A stretch of 64,000 nt of DNA from Streptomyces bungoensis (GTDB lineage Bacteria; Actinomycetota; Actinomycetes; Streptomycetales; Streptomycetaceae). Shown in pieces: positions 53,758-64,000 of the stretch. The DNA lies in assembly GCF_001514215.1 (NCBI RefSeq), contig NZ_KQ948853.1, forward strand, positions 522,510 through 586,509, given 5' to 3'. Positions within the stretch are counted from its first letter, which is position 1; every line of letters begins with the position of its first letter. The translations under genes and the position numbers were made by a program. The notes under the pieces are model-generated. The model was not told the DNA's origin, made no database searches, and saw only the letters and a program-made list of their open reading frames with translations.

Positions 53758-55122
53758 GTGGCTGCTGATCTGTCGCAGATCGTGAAGGCGTACGACGTAC
53801 GCGGAGTGGTACCGGACCAGTGGGACGAGACCCTGGCCGGCCTCTTCGGTGCCGCCTTCGCCGAGGTGACGGGTGCGGCGGCCATCGTCGTCGGCCACGA
53901 CATGCGCCCCTCGTCCCCCGGCCTGTCCCGCGCCTTCGCGCGCGGTGCGGCCGAGCGCGGCGTGGACGTCACCGAGATCGGCCTGTGCTCCACGGACCAG
54001 CTGTACTACGCCTCGGGCGCCCTGAACCTGCCCGGCGCGATGTTCACGGCCTCCCACAACCCGGCGCAGTACAACGGCATCAAGATGTGCCGCGCGGGCG
54101 CCGCCCCCGTCGGCCAGGACACCGGCCTGGCCGAGATCCGGGAACTGGTCGAGCGACGGCTGGCCGAGGGCGCCCCGGAACCGGCCGCCGCCACGGGAAC
54201 CCTCACCACCCGCGACACGCTGGAGGACTACGCGGCGCACCTGCGCTCGCTCGTCGACCTGACCTCCATCCGCCCCCTGAAGGTCGTGGTCGACGCCGGA
54301 AACGGCATGGGCGGCCACACCGTCCCCACGGTCTTCGCCGGCCTGCCCCTCACCCTCGTCCCGATGTACTTCGAACTGGACGGCACCTTCCCCAACCACG
54401 AGGCCAACCCGCTCGACCCGGCCAACATCGTGGACCTGCAGAAGCGGGTCCCGGCGGAGGGCGCCGACCTGGGCATCGCCTTCGACGGCGACGCCGACCG
54501 CTGCTTCGTCGTGGACGAGAACGGCGACCCGGTCTCCCCGTCCGCGATCACCGCCCTGGTCGCCGCGCGCGAGCTGGCCCGCAACGGCGGCGAGGGCACG
54601 GTCATCCACAACCTGATCACCTCCCGCACCGTCCCGGAGGTGGTGCGGGAGAACGGCGGCACCCCGGTCCGCACCCGCGTCGGCCACTCCTTCATCAAGG
54701 CCGAGATGGCCCGCTCCGGCGCGATCTTCGGCGGCGAGCACTCCGCCCACTACTACTTCAAGGACTTCTGGAACGCCGACACGGGCATGCTGGCCGCCCT
54801 GCACGTCCTCGCCGCCCTCGGCGGCCAGGACGCCCCCCTGTCCTCCCTCGTGGCCCAGTACGACCGTTACGCGGGCTCCGGCGAGATCAACTCCACCGTC
54901 GCCGACCAGACCGCCCGCCTCGCCGCCGTGCGCGCCGCGTACGAGGGCCGCCCGGGCATCACCCTGGACGAACTCGACGGCCTCACGGTGGCCGCCGCCG
55001 ACTGGTGGTTCAACGTCCGCCCGTCCAACACGGAACCGCTCCTGCGCCTGAACGCGGAGGCCAAGGACGCGGCCACCATGGCCAGGATCCGCGACGAGGC
55101 CCTGGCCATCATCCGGGCCTGA
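53758..55122 (+). CDS. manB: phosphomannomutase ManB
   Basis: 454-residue alpha-D-phosphohexomutase interconverting mannose-6- and mannose-1-phosphate. Domain marks: KAYDVRGVVPDQWDE at the start, active-site Ser in TASHNPAQYNGIKMC, metal loop AFDGDADRCFVVDE, sugar loop FGGEHSAHYYFKDF, and phosphate loop VRPSNTEPLLRLNAEA. GTG 53758 with AGGAGG seven bases upstream. It starts a run of mannose-related genes (Trm112-like, SIS, manA) that would feed GDP-mannose for glycan and protein glycosylation; a hairpin at 55142-55169 separates it from them. Confidence 0.96.
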   Translation: MAADLSQIVKAYDVRGVVPDQWDETLAGLFGAAFAEVTGAAAIVVGHDMRPSSPGLSRAFARGAAERGVDVTEIGLCSTDQLYYASGALNLPGAMFTASHNPAQYNGIKMCRAGAAPVGQDTGLAEIRELVERRLAEGAPEPAAATGTLTTRDTLEDYAAHLRSLVDLTSIRPLKVVVDAGNGMGGHTVPTVFAGLPLTLVPMYFELDGTFPNHEANPLDPANIVDLQKRVPAEGADLGIAFDGDADRCFVVDENGDPVSPSAITALVAARELARNGGEGTVIHNLITSRTVPEVVRENGGTPVRTRVGHSFIKAEMARSGAIFGGEHSAHYYFKDFWNADTGMLAALHVLAALGGQDAPLSSLVAQYDRYAGSGEINSTVADQTARLAAVRAAYEGRPGITLDELDGLTVAAADWWFNVRPSNTEPLLRLNAEAKDAATMARIRDEALAIIRA

Positions 55123-55141
55123 GCCGGGCTTCCGCCCTCCG

Positions 55142-55169
55142 GCCGGCCGGGCCCTCGCGCCCGGCCGGC
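55142..55169. terminator. hairpin terminator after manB
   Basis: GCCGGCCGGGC and GCCCGGCCGGC, 11-base perfect arms, 6-base loop, 19 bases after the manB stop. Confidence 0.75.
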
Positions 55170-55241
55170 TGAGCGCGTTCTCCCGCCCGCCCGGCGGTAC
55201 GCTGACCAGCACAAGCCCACACCCGCCCGAAGGGACCCGCC

Positions 55242-55412
55242 ATGCCGCTCGAAGCCGGCCTCCTGGAGATCCTCGCCTGCCCGGCCTGCCACGCCCCCCT
55301 CAAGGAGCAGGACACCGAGCTGATCTGCACCTCCCAGGACTGCGGTCTGGCCTACCCCGTCCGCGACGGCATCCCGGTCCTGCTCGTCGACGAGGCCCGC
55401 CGCCCGGCGTAA
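55242..55412 (+). CDS. Trm112-like zinc-ribbon protein
   Basis: 56-residue protein, too short for most gene-length cut-offs. Layout: [17 protein letters not shown] (first CxxC), [27 protein letters not shown] (Cys pair and the [10 protein letters not shown] end typical of Trm112/YcaR). ATG 55242 with GAAGGGA eight bases upstream, TAA stop at 55410-55412. Bacterial Trm112 homologues associate with methyltransferases or sit beside envelope genes; here it is 70 bases before the SIS gene, and co-transcription is likely. Confidence 0.9.
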   Translation: MPLEAGLLEILACPACHAPLKEQDTELICTSQDCGLAYPVRDGIPVLLVDEARRPA

Positions 55413-55481
55413 CGACGCGCCGCGCCTCGTCACGACGAGGCACCCACCTCAAGGACCCCCGGCGATCGGAGTCTGCCGCCC

Positions 55482-56609
55482 ATGCTCGACGAATCGCTGC
55501 TCGACACCCCGGAGGGCCTCGCCGAGGCGGACCGCCGGGGTCTCCTGCGCGGCGCCGCCGAGGCCGGCGCCCGCGTCCGCACCGCCGCCCGGCACGCCGC
55601 CGAGGCCGGTGTCGGCGACCTCAAGCCCGACGGCCGCCCCCGCTCGGTCCTCATCGCGGGACCCGGGGCCGCCGCCACCCACACCGCGGACCTCCTGGGC
55701 ACCCTGGCCGGGCCCGGCAGCCCCGTCATCCGGCTGGCACCCACCGGCGTCGCCCCGGCCGCCGGCGCCCTGCGCTGGGAGCTGCCGGGCTGGGCCGGCT
55801 CCGTGGACCTGCTGCTGATCGCCACCCCGGACGGCACCGAACCCAGCCTGTCCCTGCTCGCCGAGCAGGCCTACCGCCGCGGCTGCTCGGTCGTCGCCGT
55901 GGCCCCGGCCCGCACCCCGCTCGCCGACGCTCTCGCCGCCGCGCACGGGCTCTTCGCGGCGATGGCGACAGCGCCGTACGACCAGGAGGAACCCCTCGCC
56001 GCGTCCTCCCCGGGCGTCTTCTGGGCGCTGCTCACCCCGCTCCTGGCGGTCCTGGACCGGATCGGCCTGGTCAGCGCTCCGCCGGACGCCCTGGAGAAGG
56101 TCGCCGACCGCTTGGACGGTGTCGCCGAACGCTGCGGTCCGGCCATCGCCACCTACAGCAACCCGGCCAAGACGCTCGCTGCGGAACTCGCCGACGCGCT
56201 CCCCGTGGTGTGGACCGAAGGCACCTCCGCGGGCCCCGCGGGGCGCCGTTTCGCCGCCGCCCTCGCCGAACTGGCCGGCCGGCCCACCCTGGTCGCCGAA
56301 CTCCCGGAGGCACTGGCCGCGCACAGCGCCCTCCTGGCCGGCCCGCTCGCGGCCAGCGCCGACCCCGACGACTTCTTCCGCGACCGCGTGGAGGAGCCGC
56401 CCGCGCTGCACGCGCGCGTGGTGCTCCTGCGCGACCGCCCGATCGGCGGCATCAGCGCCGCCCCCGCCGCCCGTGACCTGGCCCTCAGCCACGACACGCC
56501 GATCAGCGAACTCGAACCGGAGGAGGGCGGCGAACTGGAGACCCTCGCGGAACTGATCGCCGTCACGGATTTCGCCGCCGTTTACCTGGCGCTCGCTTCC
56601 GGCGCCTGA
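55482..56609 (+). CDS. SIS-domain sugar isomerase (PGI/PMI-like)
   Basis: 375-residue protein. The N-terminal SIS domain (about 50-185) has SVLIAGPGAAATHTADLLGTL and the C-terminal one is the bifunctional phosphoglucose/phosphomannose isomerase type (about 215-370, WTEGTSAGPAGRRFAAALAELAG, ERDR-type DFFRDRVEEPPALHARVVLLRD). The normal SIS sugar-phosphate-binding Ser/Thr residues are partly replaced by Gly/Ala (GPGAAATH), so activity is uncertain. ATG 55482. Placed between Trm112-like and manA it may be a regulatory or redundant isomerase. Confidence 0.85.
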   Translation: MLDESLLDTPEGLAEADRRGLLRGAAEAGARVRTAARHAAEAGVGDLKPDGRPRSVLIAGPGAAATHTADLLGTLAGPGSPVIRLAPTGVAPAAGALRWELPGWAGSVDLLLIATPDGTEPSLSLLAEQAYRRGCSVVAVAPARTPLADALAAAHGLFAAMATAPYDQEEPLAASSPGVFWALLTPLLAVLDRIGLVSAPPDALEKVADRLDGVAERCGPAIATYSNPAKTLAAELADALPVVWTEGTSAGPAGRRFAAALAELAGRPTLVAELPEALAAHSALLAGPLAASADPDDFFRDRVEEPPALHARVVLLRDRPIGGISAAPAARDLALSHDTPISELEPEEGGELETLAELIAVTDFAAVYLALASGA

Positions 56610-56742
56610 TCTAGCTCCAGACCGCCGCGCCGGGCACGCCCGGCCGCCCGGGCCGACCGGGCGGCGGCCGGCGCCCGCCACCGGCACCCGACCCGGCAAC
56701 GGCGCCGGCCGAGCAGCGCACGTACGGAGACAGAGAAGAGAC

Positions 56743-57894
56743 ATGGACCGCCTCGACAACACCGTCCGCCCCTACGCCTGGGGTTCCCCCACCGCCATCC
56801 CGCACCTCCTCGGCGTCGAGCCGACCGGCGAACCGCAGGCGGAGATGTGGATGGGCGCCCACCCCGGCGCACCCTCGCGCACCGCGCGCGGGACGCTCGT
56901 CGAGGTCGTCGACGCCGGCCCCGAACGTGAACTGGGCGCGAAGGCGGTCGCGAAGTTCGGCCCCCGGCTGCCGTTCCTGCTCAAGATCCTCGCCGCCGGC
57001 GCCCCGCTCTCCCTCCAGGTGCACCCGGACCTGGCGCAGGCCAGGGAGGGGTACGCCGACGAGGAGCGCCGCGGCATTCCCGTCGACGCCCCGCACCGCA
57101 ACTACAAGGACGCCAACCACAAGCCCGAACTGATCTGCGCCCTCACCGAGTTCGACGGCCTGTGCGGATTCCGCGACCCCGCCCAGGCGGCCGACCTGCT
57201 CGCCGGCCTGGGCGTCGACTCCCTCAAGCCGTACGTCGACCTGCTGCACGCCCACCCCGAGGACGCGGCGCTGCGCGAGGTCCTCACCGCCGTGCTCAGC
57301 GCCGACCCCGAGGAGATGGCCCGCACCGTCGCCGAGGCCACCGCCGCCTGCGCCCGCCTGGGCGGCGCCTACGCCCCGTACGCCGGCCTCGCCCACCACT
57401 ACCCGGGCGACCCCGGCGTCATCGCGGCCATGCTGCTCAACCACGTCCGCCTGCAGCCGGGCGAGGCACTCTTCCTCGGCGCCGGCATCCCGCACGCCTA
57501 CCTGAGCGGCCTCGGCGTCGAGATCATGGCCAACTCCGACAACGTCCTGCGCTGCGGCCTGACCCCCAAGCACGTCGACGTCCCCGAACTCCTGCGCGTC
57601 GTCCGCTTCGAGGCCCGCGACGCGGGCGTCCTGCGCCCCGAGGCCTCCCCGGACGGCGAGGAGGTCTACGAGACCCCGATCGACGAGTTCCGGCTCTCCC
57701 GGTACGTCCTCCCCGAGGGCGGCGCCACCCACGACCTCACCCGGGAGACCCCGCAGATCCTGCTGTGCACCGCCGGTGCCGTCCGGGCGGGCGAACACGA
57801 GCTCGGCCCCGGTCAGTCGGTGTTCGTCCCGGCGAACGAGAAGGCCGAGCTGTCGGGCACCGGAACCGTCTTCCGCGCCACTGTGATCGTATGA
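56743..57894 (+). CDS. manA: mannose-6-phosphate isomerase, class I (ManA)
   Basis: 383-residue zinc cupin converting fructose-6- to mannose-6-phosphate. Marks: RLDNTVRPYAWGSPTAIPHLLG and AEMWMGAHPGAPS at the start, LQVHPDLAQAREGY with zinc His, NHKPELICALTEFDGLCGFRDP with zinc Glu/His, and GIPHAYLSGLGVEIMANSDNVLRCGLTPKHVDVPEL. ATG 56743 with GGAGACAGAGAAGAG upstream. 133 bases after the SIS gene. Confidence 0.96.
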   Translation: MDRLDNTVRPYAWGSPTAIPHLLGVEPTGEPQAEMWMGAHPGAPSRTARGTLVEVVDAGPERELGAKAVAKFGPRLPFLLKILAAGAPLSLQVHPDLAQAREGYADEERRGIPVDAPHRNYKDANHKPELICALTEFDGLCGFRDPAQAADLLAGLGVDSLKPYVDLLHAHPEDAALREVLTAVLSADPEEMARTVAEATAACARLGGAYAPYAGLAHHYPGDPGVIAAMLLNHVRLQPGEALFLGAGIPHAYLSGLGVEIMANSDNVLRCGLTPKHVDVPELLRVVRFEARDAGVLRPEASPDGEEVYETPIDEFRLSRYVLPEGGATHDLTRETPQILLCTAGAVRAGEHELGPGQSVFVPANEKAELSGTGTVFRATVIV

Positions 57895-58031
57895 CCGCGA
57901 CTGTGGACGCCTGACGCGTCGCCGTCCGGCCGGGCTGCAAGAATGGCCCACCGGCAAGGCAAAAGCGCGGCAAAAACGGGCACACGCCTGGACGGCGTAG
58001 ACGGACGACGGCGAAGGGACAACGCGGAGAC

Positions 58032-59012
58032 ATGAGCGCGTCAGGCGGGACCAGGGCGATCGTGGCGGCACTCGGCGCCAACCTCGCGATCGCGGCATCG
58101 AAGTTCGTCGCGTTCGCCTTCAGCGGCTCCTCCTCGATGCTCGCCGAGGGCGTCCACTCGCTCGCCGACTCCGGCAACCAGTTCCTGCTGCTGATCGGCG
58201 GCAAGAAGGCCCAGCGTGAGGCGACCCCGCAGCACCCCTTCGGTTACGGCCGCGAGCGGTTCATCTACGCCTTCCTCGTGTCGATCGTCCTGTTCTCCAT
58301 CGGCGGCATGTTCGCCATCTACGAGGGTTACGAGAAGATCGCCCACCCGCACGAACTGAAGAACTGGTACTGGCCGGTGGGCGTCCTGCTGTTCGCCGTC
58401 ATCGCCGAGGGCTTCTCCTTCCGCACGGCCATCAAGGAGTCCAACGAGCTGCGCGGCAAGCTCTCCTGGGCCCAGTTCATCCGCCGCGCCAAGGCGCCCG
58501 AGCTGCCCGTCGTCCTGCTGGAGGACTTCGGCGCGCTCATCGGTCTGGTCCTCGCCCTCCTCGGCGTCGGCCTCGCCGTGCTCACCGGCGACGGCGTCTG
58601 GGACGGCATCGGCACCGTCTGCATCGGCGTCCTGCTCGTCCTCATCGCCCTCGTCCTGGCCGCCGAGACCAAGTCGCTCCTGCTCGGCGAGGCCGCCGGC
58701 GCCGACGTGGTCAAGCGGATCGAGAGCGCGACGGTCGACGGTGACACGGTCACCGGCGTCATCCACATGCGCACCCTGCACCTCGGCCCCGAGGAGCTGC
58801 TGGTCGCCGCCAAGATCGCCGTCCAGCACGACGACACGGCCGCCGAGGTGGCCCAGGCCATCGACGCGGCCGAGGCCCGCATCCGCGCCGCCGTCCCGAT
58901 CGCCCGCGTCATCTACCTCGAGCCGGACATCTACAGCGAGGCCGAGGCCGTCAAGGGCCCGGACCGGGAGGCGACCCCCGGCGGTCCCACCCCGCACGCC
59001 ACCGGACACTGA
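58032..59012 (+). CDS. cation diffusion facilitator (CDF) family metal exporter
   Basis: 326-residue membrane protein with six predicted helices. Metal-site motifs are HSLADSGN on helix 2 (His plus Asp) and EDFGALIG on helix 5; the usual HxxxD on helix 5 is ExxxA-like. The C-terminal domain (about 225-305, TVDGDTVTGVIHMRTLHLGPEELLVAAKIAV) is cytoplasmic. Substrate may be Zn, Mn or Fe. ATG 58032 with GGAG six bases upstream. Gene order suggests a separate transcript from manA. Confidence 0.88.
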   Translation: MSASGGTRAIVAALGANLAIAASKFVAFAFSGSSSMLAEGVHSLADSGNQFLLLIGGKKAQREATPQHPFGYGRERFIYAFLVSIVLFSIGGMFAIYEGYEKIAHPHELKNWYWPVGVLLFAVIAEGFSFRTAIKESNELRGKLSWAQFIRRAKAPELPVVLLEDFGALIGLVLALLGVGLAVLTGDGVWDGIGTVCIGVLLVLIALVLAAETKSLLLGEAAGADVVKRIESATVDGDTVTGVIHMRTLHLGPEELLVAAKIAVQHDDTAAEVAQAIDAAEARIRAAVPIARVIYLEPDIYSEAEAVKGPDREATPGGPTPHATGH

Positions 59013-59124
59013 GCTCCGCGTGACGTGCCCCGGATCACCTGATCGACGCGAACCGTTCGCAGGCGGACTGGGGGCCGCCCGGCCCTCCGGTGTAGCTTGG
59101 GACGGAGCCAGACGTCGCTGCTGA

Positions 59125-60750
<1,626 letters not shown>

Positions 60751-60780
60751 GCCGCACCCGCGTCTCAGCCAGGTCCCCGA

Positions 60781-60815
60781 GGCAGGCCCCCGCACCCCCG
60801 TGCCGGGGGCCTGCC
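60781..60815. terminator. hairpin terminator after ahcY
   Basis: GGCAGGCCCCCG (60781-60792) pairs with CGGGGGCCTGCC (60804-60815), followed by CCTTT. Confidence 0.8.
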
Positions 60816-60917
60816 CCTTTGGCCGGACCGACCGCCGCGCCCGCCGGGCCGGCCGTCACACCGACCCGACCGATCCGCGGCGGCGACCCGACCCGCCCGT
60901 CACGACCCAGGACCCCC

Positions 60918-61532
60918 ATGCCCCGCGGCCGATATTCGCTCCACGATCCGCACGATCACACCCCCCTCTACGAAGAGCACTTCCAGTGCGCCCCAGGCCC
61001 CTCCGGCTGGCGCTACGTCTCCCAGATCACCACCCCCACCGGTGACCACCACGGCTCCGTCGACCTCGCACTCGACGAACTCGGCCGCCCGCTCCGGCTG
61101 GAACTGCACGCGGGCGGCTGGCAGGTGCGCGGCGCCGCCCTCGACGGCGTCACCTGGGTCCGTACCGACCCCACCGGCACCGATGCCACCGAAGGCAATG
61201 TGCGCGCCCACGCCTTCACCGGCACCTCCCCCGCGTTCCTCGTCGCCACCGCCCGGCTCCTGCGCCTCACCCCCTCCGCCGCCGCGACCCGCGTACGCCT
61301 CGTCGCCTTCACCGACCCGGTCCTCGCCCCCCGCACCGTGGACCAGTCCTGGGCCTTGGTGAAGAGCGAAGCACACGCCACTGACAACGGCCCCCTGACC
61401 GTGGACGAATACCAGGTCACAGCCCTGGACACCGGGGAACGGCAGACCGTGCACATCGCCGGGGACGTGGTCCTGGCGGCGCCCGGAATCGAGCTGGAGG
61501 ACCTTCAGTCACCGCCGTCGAGCTTCGCCTGA
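60918..61532 (+). CDS. conserved hypothetical protein, family not recognised
   Basis: 204-residue soluble protein with no membrane segment or signal peptide. The start is PRGRYSLHDPHDHTPLYEEHFQCAPGPSGWRY and the body is rich in beta-strand patterns (LALDELGRPLRLELHAGGWQVRG, RVRLVAFTDPVLAPRTVDQSW, LTVDEYQVTALDTGERQTVHIAGDVV). ATG 60918 has a weak AGGA eight bases upstream. The overall regularity and codon use support a real gene. I cannot assign a function; a lipocalin- or glycolipid-binding-like beta fold would be worth testing. Confidence 0.75.
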   Translation: MPRGRYSLHDPHDHTPLYEEHFQCAPGPSGWRYVSQITTPTGDHHGSVDLALDELGRPLRLELHAGGWQVRGAALDGVTWVRTDPTGTDATEGNVRAHAFTGTSPAFLVATARLLRLTPSAAATRVRLVAFTDPVLAPRTVDQSWALVKSEAHATDNGPLTVDEYQVTALDTGERQTVHIAGDVVLAAPGIELEDLQSPPSSFA

Positions 61533-61575
61533 GCACCGAAGCCGGCCGCGCCGACGCGACACCGGCCCCGCCGCT

Positions 61576-62550
61576 CTAGGCGGGCGGCGCAAACCCCGTG
61601 GAGCCGGAGCCGGAGCCGGAGCCGGGACCAGAACCTGATCCGGAACCGTTGGCCGGGCGAGCGGACGGCGGCTGGGGCTGAGTCCGGGGCAGGGGCGCTT
61701 GCTCCTGGTGCTGCGGCTGGGACCAGGCAGGCGGACGAGGGCCGGACGGAGCCGCAGCCGGCGTGACACCGGAAGGCGCCCCGCCCACCGGGGCCTGAGC
61801 CGCTCCGCCGAACGCCTGCCGGGCATCGCGCGTCTGCCGCTCGTGGACCACCGCTGCCAGGAAGGCGGCCGGGTGCACGCCCTGCGGCGCCGGAGCCCCC
61901 GTACGGGCCGCGACGTCGGCCGCGAGCCGCTGCGCCATGTCCCAGGACACCTGCGGATCGAGCTGCTGCATCCGCGTCAGGTACTGCCGGACCGCGAGCC
62001 ACAGCGGGTCCGGGACGGCAGACAGGTCCAGCGAGGAGAACTGCCCGGCCAGCCCCGGAGGCGGCGGAGGCACGAGACCGACCCGCGCCACCGGTACCCG
62101 CTCCCGGACGACGAGCGTCCCCGCGAACACGTCCCCGAGACGCCGCCCCCGTGCCGACACCAGCGAGGCGATGCAGGCCACCACACCGAACGTCATCAGG
62201 ATCTCGACCACCCCGATCGCGCCCCGCACCAGGGCGTGCCGGAACCGGATGGGCCCGCCGTCGTCCCGGACCACCCGCAGCCCGAACGCCAGCTTCCCCA
62301 GCGAACGGCCGTGGCTGAGCGTCTCCACCGCGACCGGCCCGCCGACCAGCACCAGCAGGAAGGTGGCGATCGACAGGGCGACCTGAGCGGCGTCGTCCAG
62401 GGAGGAGGTCGTCGCGACCAGCGCGATGCTCAGACCGATGTACACGACCATGGCCACGATCAGGTCGAGCAGGACGGCCAGCGCCCTGCTCGGCAGCTTG
62501 GCAGGCCGCAGTTCGAGCGCCACCGCCTCGCCGGTCACCAGCTCACTCAC
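61576..62550 (-). CDS. RDD-family membrane protein with Pro/Gly/Ser-rich tail
   Basis: 324-residue protein. Two to three membrane helices lie in residues 22-70 and 120-140 with the RDD-type signature RALAVLLDLIVAMVVYIGL, SLGKLAFGLRVVRDDGGPIRFRHALVR. The C-terminal 180 residues are cytoplasmic, Pro/Gln/Ala-rich, ending in a Gly-Ser repeat encoded by GGAGCC hexanucleotide repeats (about 61600-61622). GTG 62550 after a GCAGGC-type site. It is divergent from the SpoIIM-like gene. Confidence 0.85.
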   Translation of the reverse strand: MSELVTGEAVALELRPAKLPSRALAVLLDLIVAMVVYIGLSIALVATTSSLDDAAQVALSIATFLLVLVGGPVAVETLSHGRSLGKLAFGLRVVRDDGGPIRFRHALVRGAIGVVEILMTFGVVACIASLVSARGRRLGDVFAGTLVVRERVPVARVGLVPPPPPGLAGQFSSLDLSAVPDPLWLAVRQYLTRMQQLDPQVSWDMAQRLAADVAARTGAPAPQGVHPAAFLAAVVHERQTRDARQAFGGAAQAPVGGAPSGVTPAAAPSGPRPPAWSQPQHQEQAPLPRTQPQPPSARPANGSGSGSGPGSGSGSGSTGFAPPA

Positions 62551-62692
62551 GCCTGCCGCCCTTCCCCGCGTCTGCCCCGTGGACCGCAAGTCTGCCAAGC
62601 TGAGGGCGCATCGCGTCGCAGTAGGACAAGCTGACAGCATCACGAGCATCCACGACGAGCAGTGGAGACCAGCCGAGGAGCAGGCAGACCCG

Positions 62693-63700
62693 ATGGACCT
62701 GGACGTCTTCGTCTCCGCCCACCGAGCCGAGTGGGACCGCCTCGACGCCCTGCTCCGCCGGCGGCGCCGTCTCACCGGCGCCGAGGCCGACGAACTCGTC
62801 GCGCTCTACCAGCGCACCGCGACCCACCTGTCCCTCATCCGGTCCAGCGCCCCCGACCCGCAGCTGACGGGCCGGCTCAGCCAACTCGTGGCCCGCGCGC
62901 GCAGTGCCGTCACCGGCACCCGCCGGGCCTCATGGCGCGACGTGACGCGCTTCCTGGGCCAGGGTTTCCCCGCCGCGGTCTACCGCGCGCGTCACTGGTG
63001 GGTGCCCACCGCACTCGTCTCCACCGCCGTGGCGATCCTCCTGGGCTGGTGGATAGGCACCCACCCGGAGGTGCAGTCGACCATCGCGGCCCCCAGCCAG
63101 CTGCGCGAGCTGACCCGCCCGGGCGGCGAGTACGAGACGTACTACTCCAGCCACCCGGCGGCCTCCTTCGCCGCCCAGGTGTGGACCAACAACGCCCAGG
63201 CCGCCGCGATGTGCCTGGTCCTGGGCATCTTCCTGGGCCTGCCCGTCCTGCTGATCCTCTTCACGAACATGCTGAACCTGGGCATCGGCATCGGGCTGAT
63301 GTCCTCCGCCGGCCGCCTGGACACCTTCCTGGGCCTGGTCCTCCCGCACGGCCTGCTCGAACTGACCGCGGTCTTCGTCGCGGCCGGCACCGGCCTCCGC
63401 CTCGGCTGGACCCTCATCGACCCGGGCCCCCGCACCCGCCGCGCCGCACTCGCCGAGGAGGGCCGAGCCGCGGTGGGCATGGCGATCGGCCTCGCGCTGG
63501 TCCTCTTCGTCTCCGGTGCGATCGAAGGCTTCGTCACCCCCTCCGGTCTGCCCACCTGGGCCCGCATCGGCATCGGCGTGACCGTCGAGCTGGCGTTCCT
63601 GGCGTACGTCTACGTCCTCGGCGGACGCGCGGTACGCGCCGGCGAGACGGGCGACGTCGAAGCAGCCGAACGCAGCTCCGCCGCACCGACGGCCGCCTGA
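62693..63700 (+). CDS. SpoIIM-like (DUF95) membrane protein
   Basis: 335-residue membrane protein of the stage II sporulation M family. N-terminal cytoplasmic helices (LDVFVSAHRAEWDRLDALLRR, about residues 1-100) precede five or six membrane helices (about 107-127, 164-195, 215-240, 260-285, 290-310), with MCLVLGIFLGLPVLLILFTNMLNLGIGIGL and LPHGLLELTAVFVAAG, the usual HG-E signature. ATG 62693. In Streptomyces such proteins are paired with RDD proteins, as here. Role unknown. Confidence 0.87.
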   Translation: MDLDVFVSAHRAEWDRLDALLRRRRRLTGAEADELVALYQRTATHLSLIRSSAPDPQLTGRLSQLVARARSAVTGTRRASWRDVTRFLGQGFPAAVYRARHWWVPTALVSTAVAILLGWWIGTHPEVQSTIAAPSQLRELTRPGGEYETYYSSHPAASFAAQVWTNNAQAAAMCLVLGIFLGLPVLLILFTNMLNLGIGIGLMSSAGRLDTFLGLVLPHGLLELTAVFVAAGTGLRLGWTLIDPGPRTRRAALAEEGRAAVGMAIGLALVLFVSGAIEGFVTPSGLPTWARIGIGVTVELAFLAYVYVLGGRAVRAGETGDVEAAERSSAAPTAA

Positions 63701-63753
63701 TGTGCATCGGGGCCCCGTGAGCTGCTACTGTCCTCTTCGCCCCGGAAGAGCCG

Positions 63754-63782
63754 TTGACACGGACCGACTGGGGAGGTAGATT
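63754..63782 (+). promoter_or_regulatory. rRNA operon promoter
   Basis: TTGACA (63754-63759), 17-base spacer, TAGATT (63777-63782): the best promoter in the window. The strong consensus, AT-richer downstream leader and sequence style match promoters of Streptomyces rRNA operons. Confidence 0.75.
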
Positions 63783-64000
63783 CAAACAGTTGCCTGGAGC
63801 TGGACAGGTCCGGGCCGATCGTGAGAATCTACGTAGCTTCCAAGAAGTCGCGATGCGCTTCCAGAGAAGCACCTTCCGAAAACTCAGAATTGAGTGGCTG
63901 GTCAGACCGGCCGAGAACTTCTGATAAAGTCGGAACCGCCGGAAAGGAAACCGCGAAAGCGGAAACCTGGAAAGCACCGAGGAAATCAGGTCGAGAAAAG
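63783..64000 (+). other. rRNA operon leader (16S rRNA gene expected just beyond the window)
   Basis: No gene. The stretch is purine-rich and contains CTGATAAAGTCGGAACC and a CCGC-GAAA-GCGG tetraloop hairpin (63951-63962), followed by GGAAACCTGGAAAGCACC and GAGGAAATCAGG. As I recall, such TGATAAAGTCGG and AAAGCACCGAGG-type sequences precede the 16S gene in Streptomyces. The 16S gene itself is not in the window. Confidence 0.7.

Overview
This is high-GC DNA with strong third-position GC bias, many GTG starts, frequent GTGA/ATGA stop-start overlaps and classic actinomycete genes (whiB, a SigB/SigF-type sigma factor with anti-sigma and anti-anti-sigma partners, coenzyme F420 genes, several LytR-CpsA-Psr proteins). 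It is almost certainly a Streptomyces chromosome. From memory the gene order resembles the S. coelicolor core region running from the hut genes through purKE and whiB to ahcY; that is recall, not a search. No phage, integrase, transposase, CRISPR array or tRNA was seen.

Layout. (1) 1-2.8 kb: a membrane protein, then a leftward four-gene cassette of roadblock-like proteins and a PATAN/DUF4388-like protein. (2) 3.0-10.1 kb: a PLP decarboxylase diverging from a coupled histidine-utilisation operon hutU-M20 hydrolase-hutF-hutI, whose promoter carries a perfect inverted repeat. (3) 10.2-15.3 kb: a DMT exporter and a sigma-like/zinc-motif/TM/ricin-lectin fusion, then the sigI module with divergent STAS and HATPase partners. 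(4) 16.3-23.9 kb: a POT peptide transporter, a two-component system, GtrA, purKE and a dipeptidase. (5) 23.9-29.9 kb: duplicated VOC proteins with a divergent CGNR regulator, a GC-rich tandem-repeat patch, UDP-glucose dehydrogenase, acyl-CoA dehydrogenase, a Cys/Met-rich copper-store protein and a methyltransferase. (6) 30-39.7 kb: five LCP cell-wall ligases with a thioesterase and a GT2 glycosyltransferase. (7) 39.8-46.2 kb: a TIGR03089 protein, a sugar-nucleotide transferase, an AlkA-like glycosylase, fbiAB and a cysteine dioxygenase-like cupin. (8) 46.8-53.7 kb: whiB, a giant membrane glycosyltransferase with a coupled DUF5719 protein, a metallopeptidase-family protein and DUF3499. (9) 53.8-63.7 kb: manB, Trm112-like, SIS protein, manA, CDF transporter, ahcY, an unknown gene, RDD and SpoIIM-like membrane proteins. 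The window ends in what looks like the promoter and leader of an rRNA operon.

Themes. Much of the window serves the cell envelope: LCP ligases, GT2 enzymes, UDP-glucuronate and GDP-mannose supply, GtrA. Much of the rest is developmental or stress signalling: WhiB, SigI and its partners, roadblock proteins and the membrane sigma-like lectin protein. The most unusual items are the sigma-like/zinc-motif/lectin fusion, a dispersed repeat that encodes the same peptide inside two unrelated enzymes, an overlapping mini-ORF chain before the anti-sigma gene, and the palindrome at the hut promoter.
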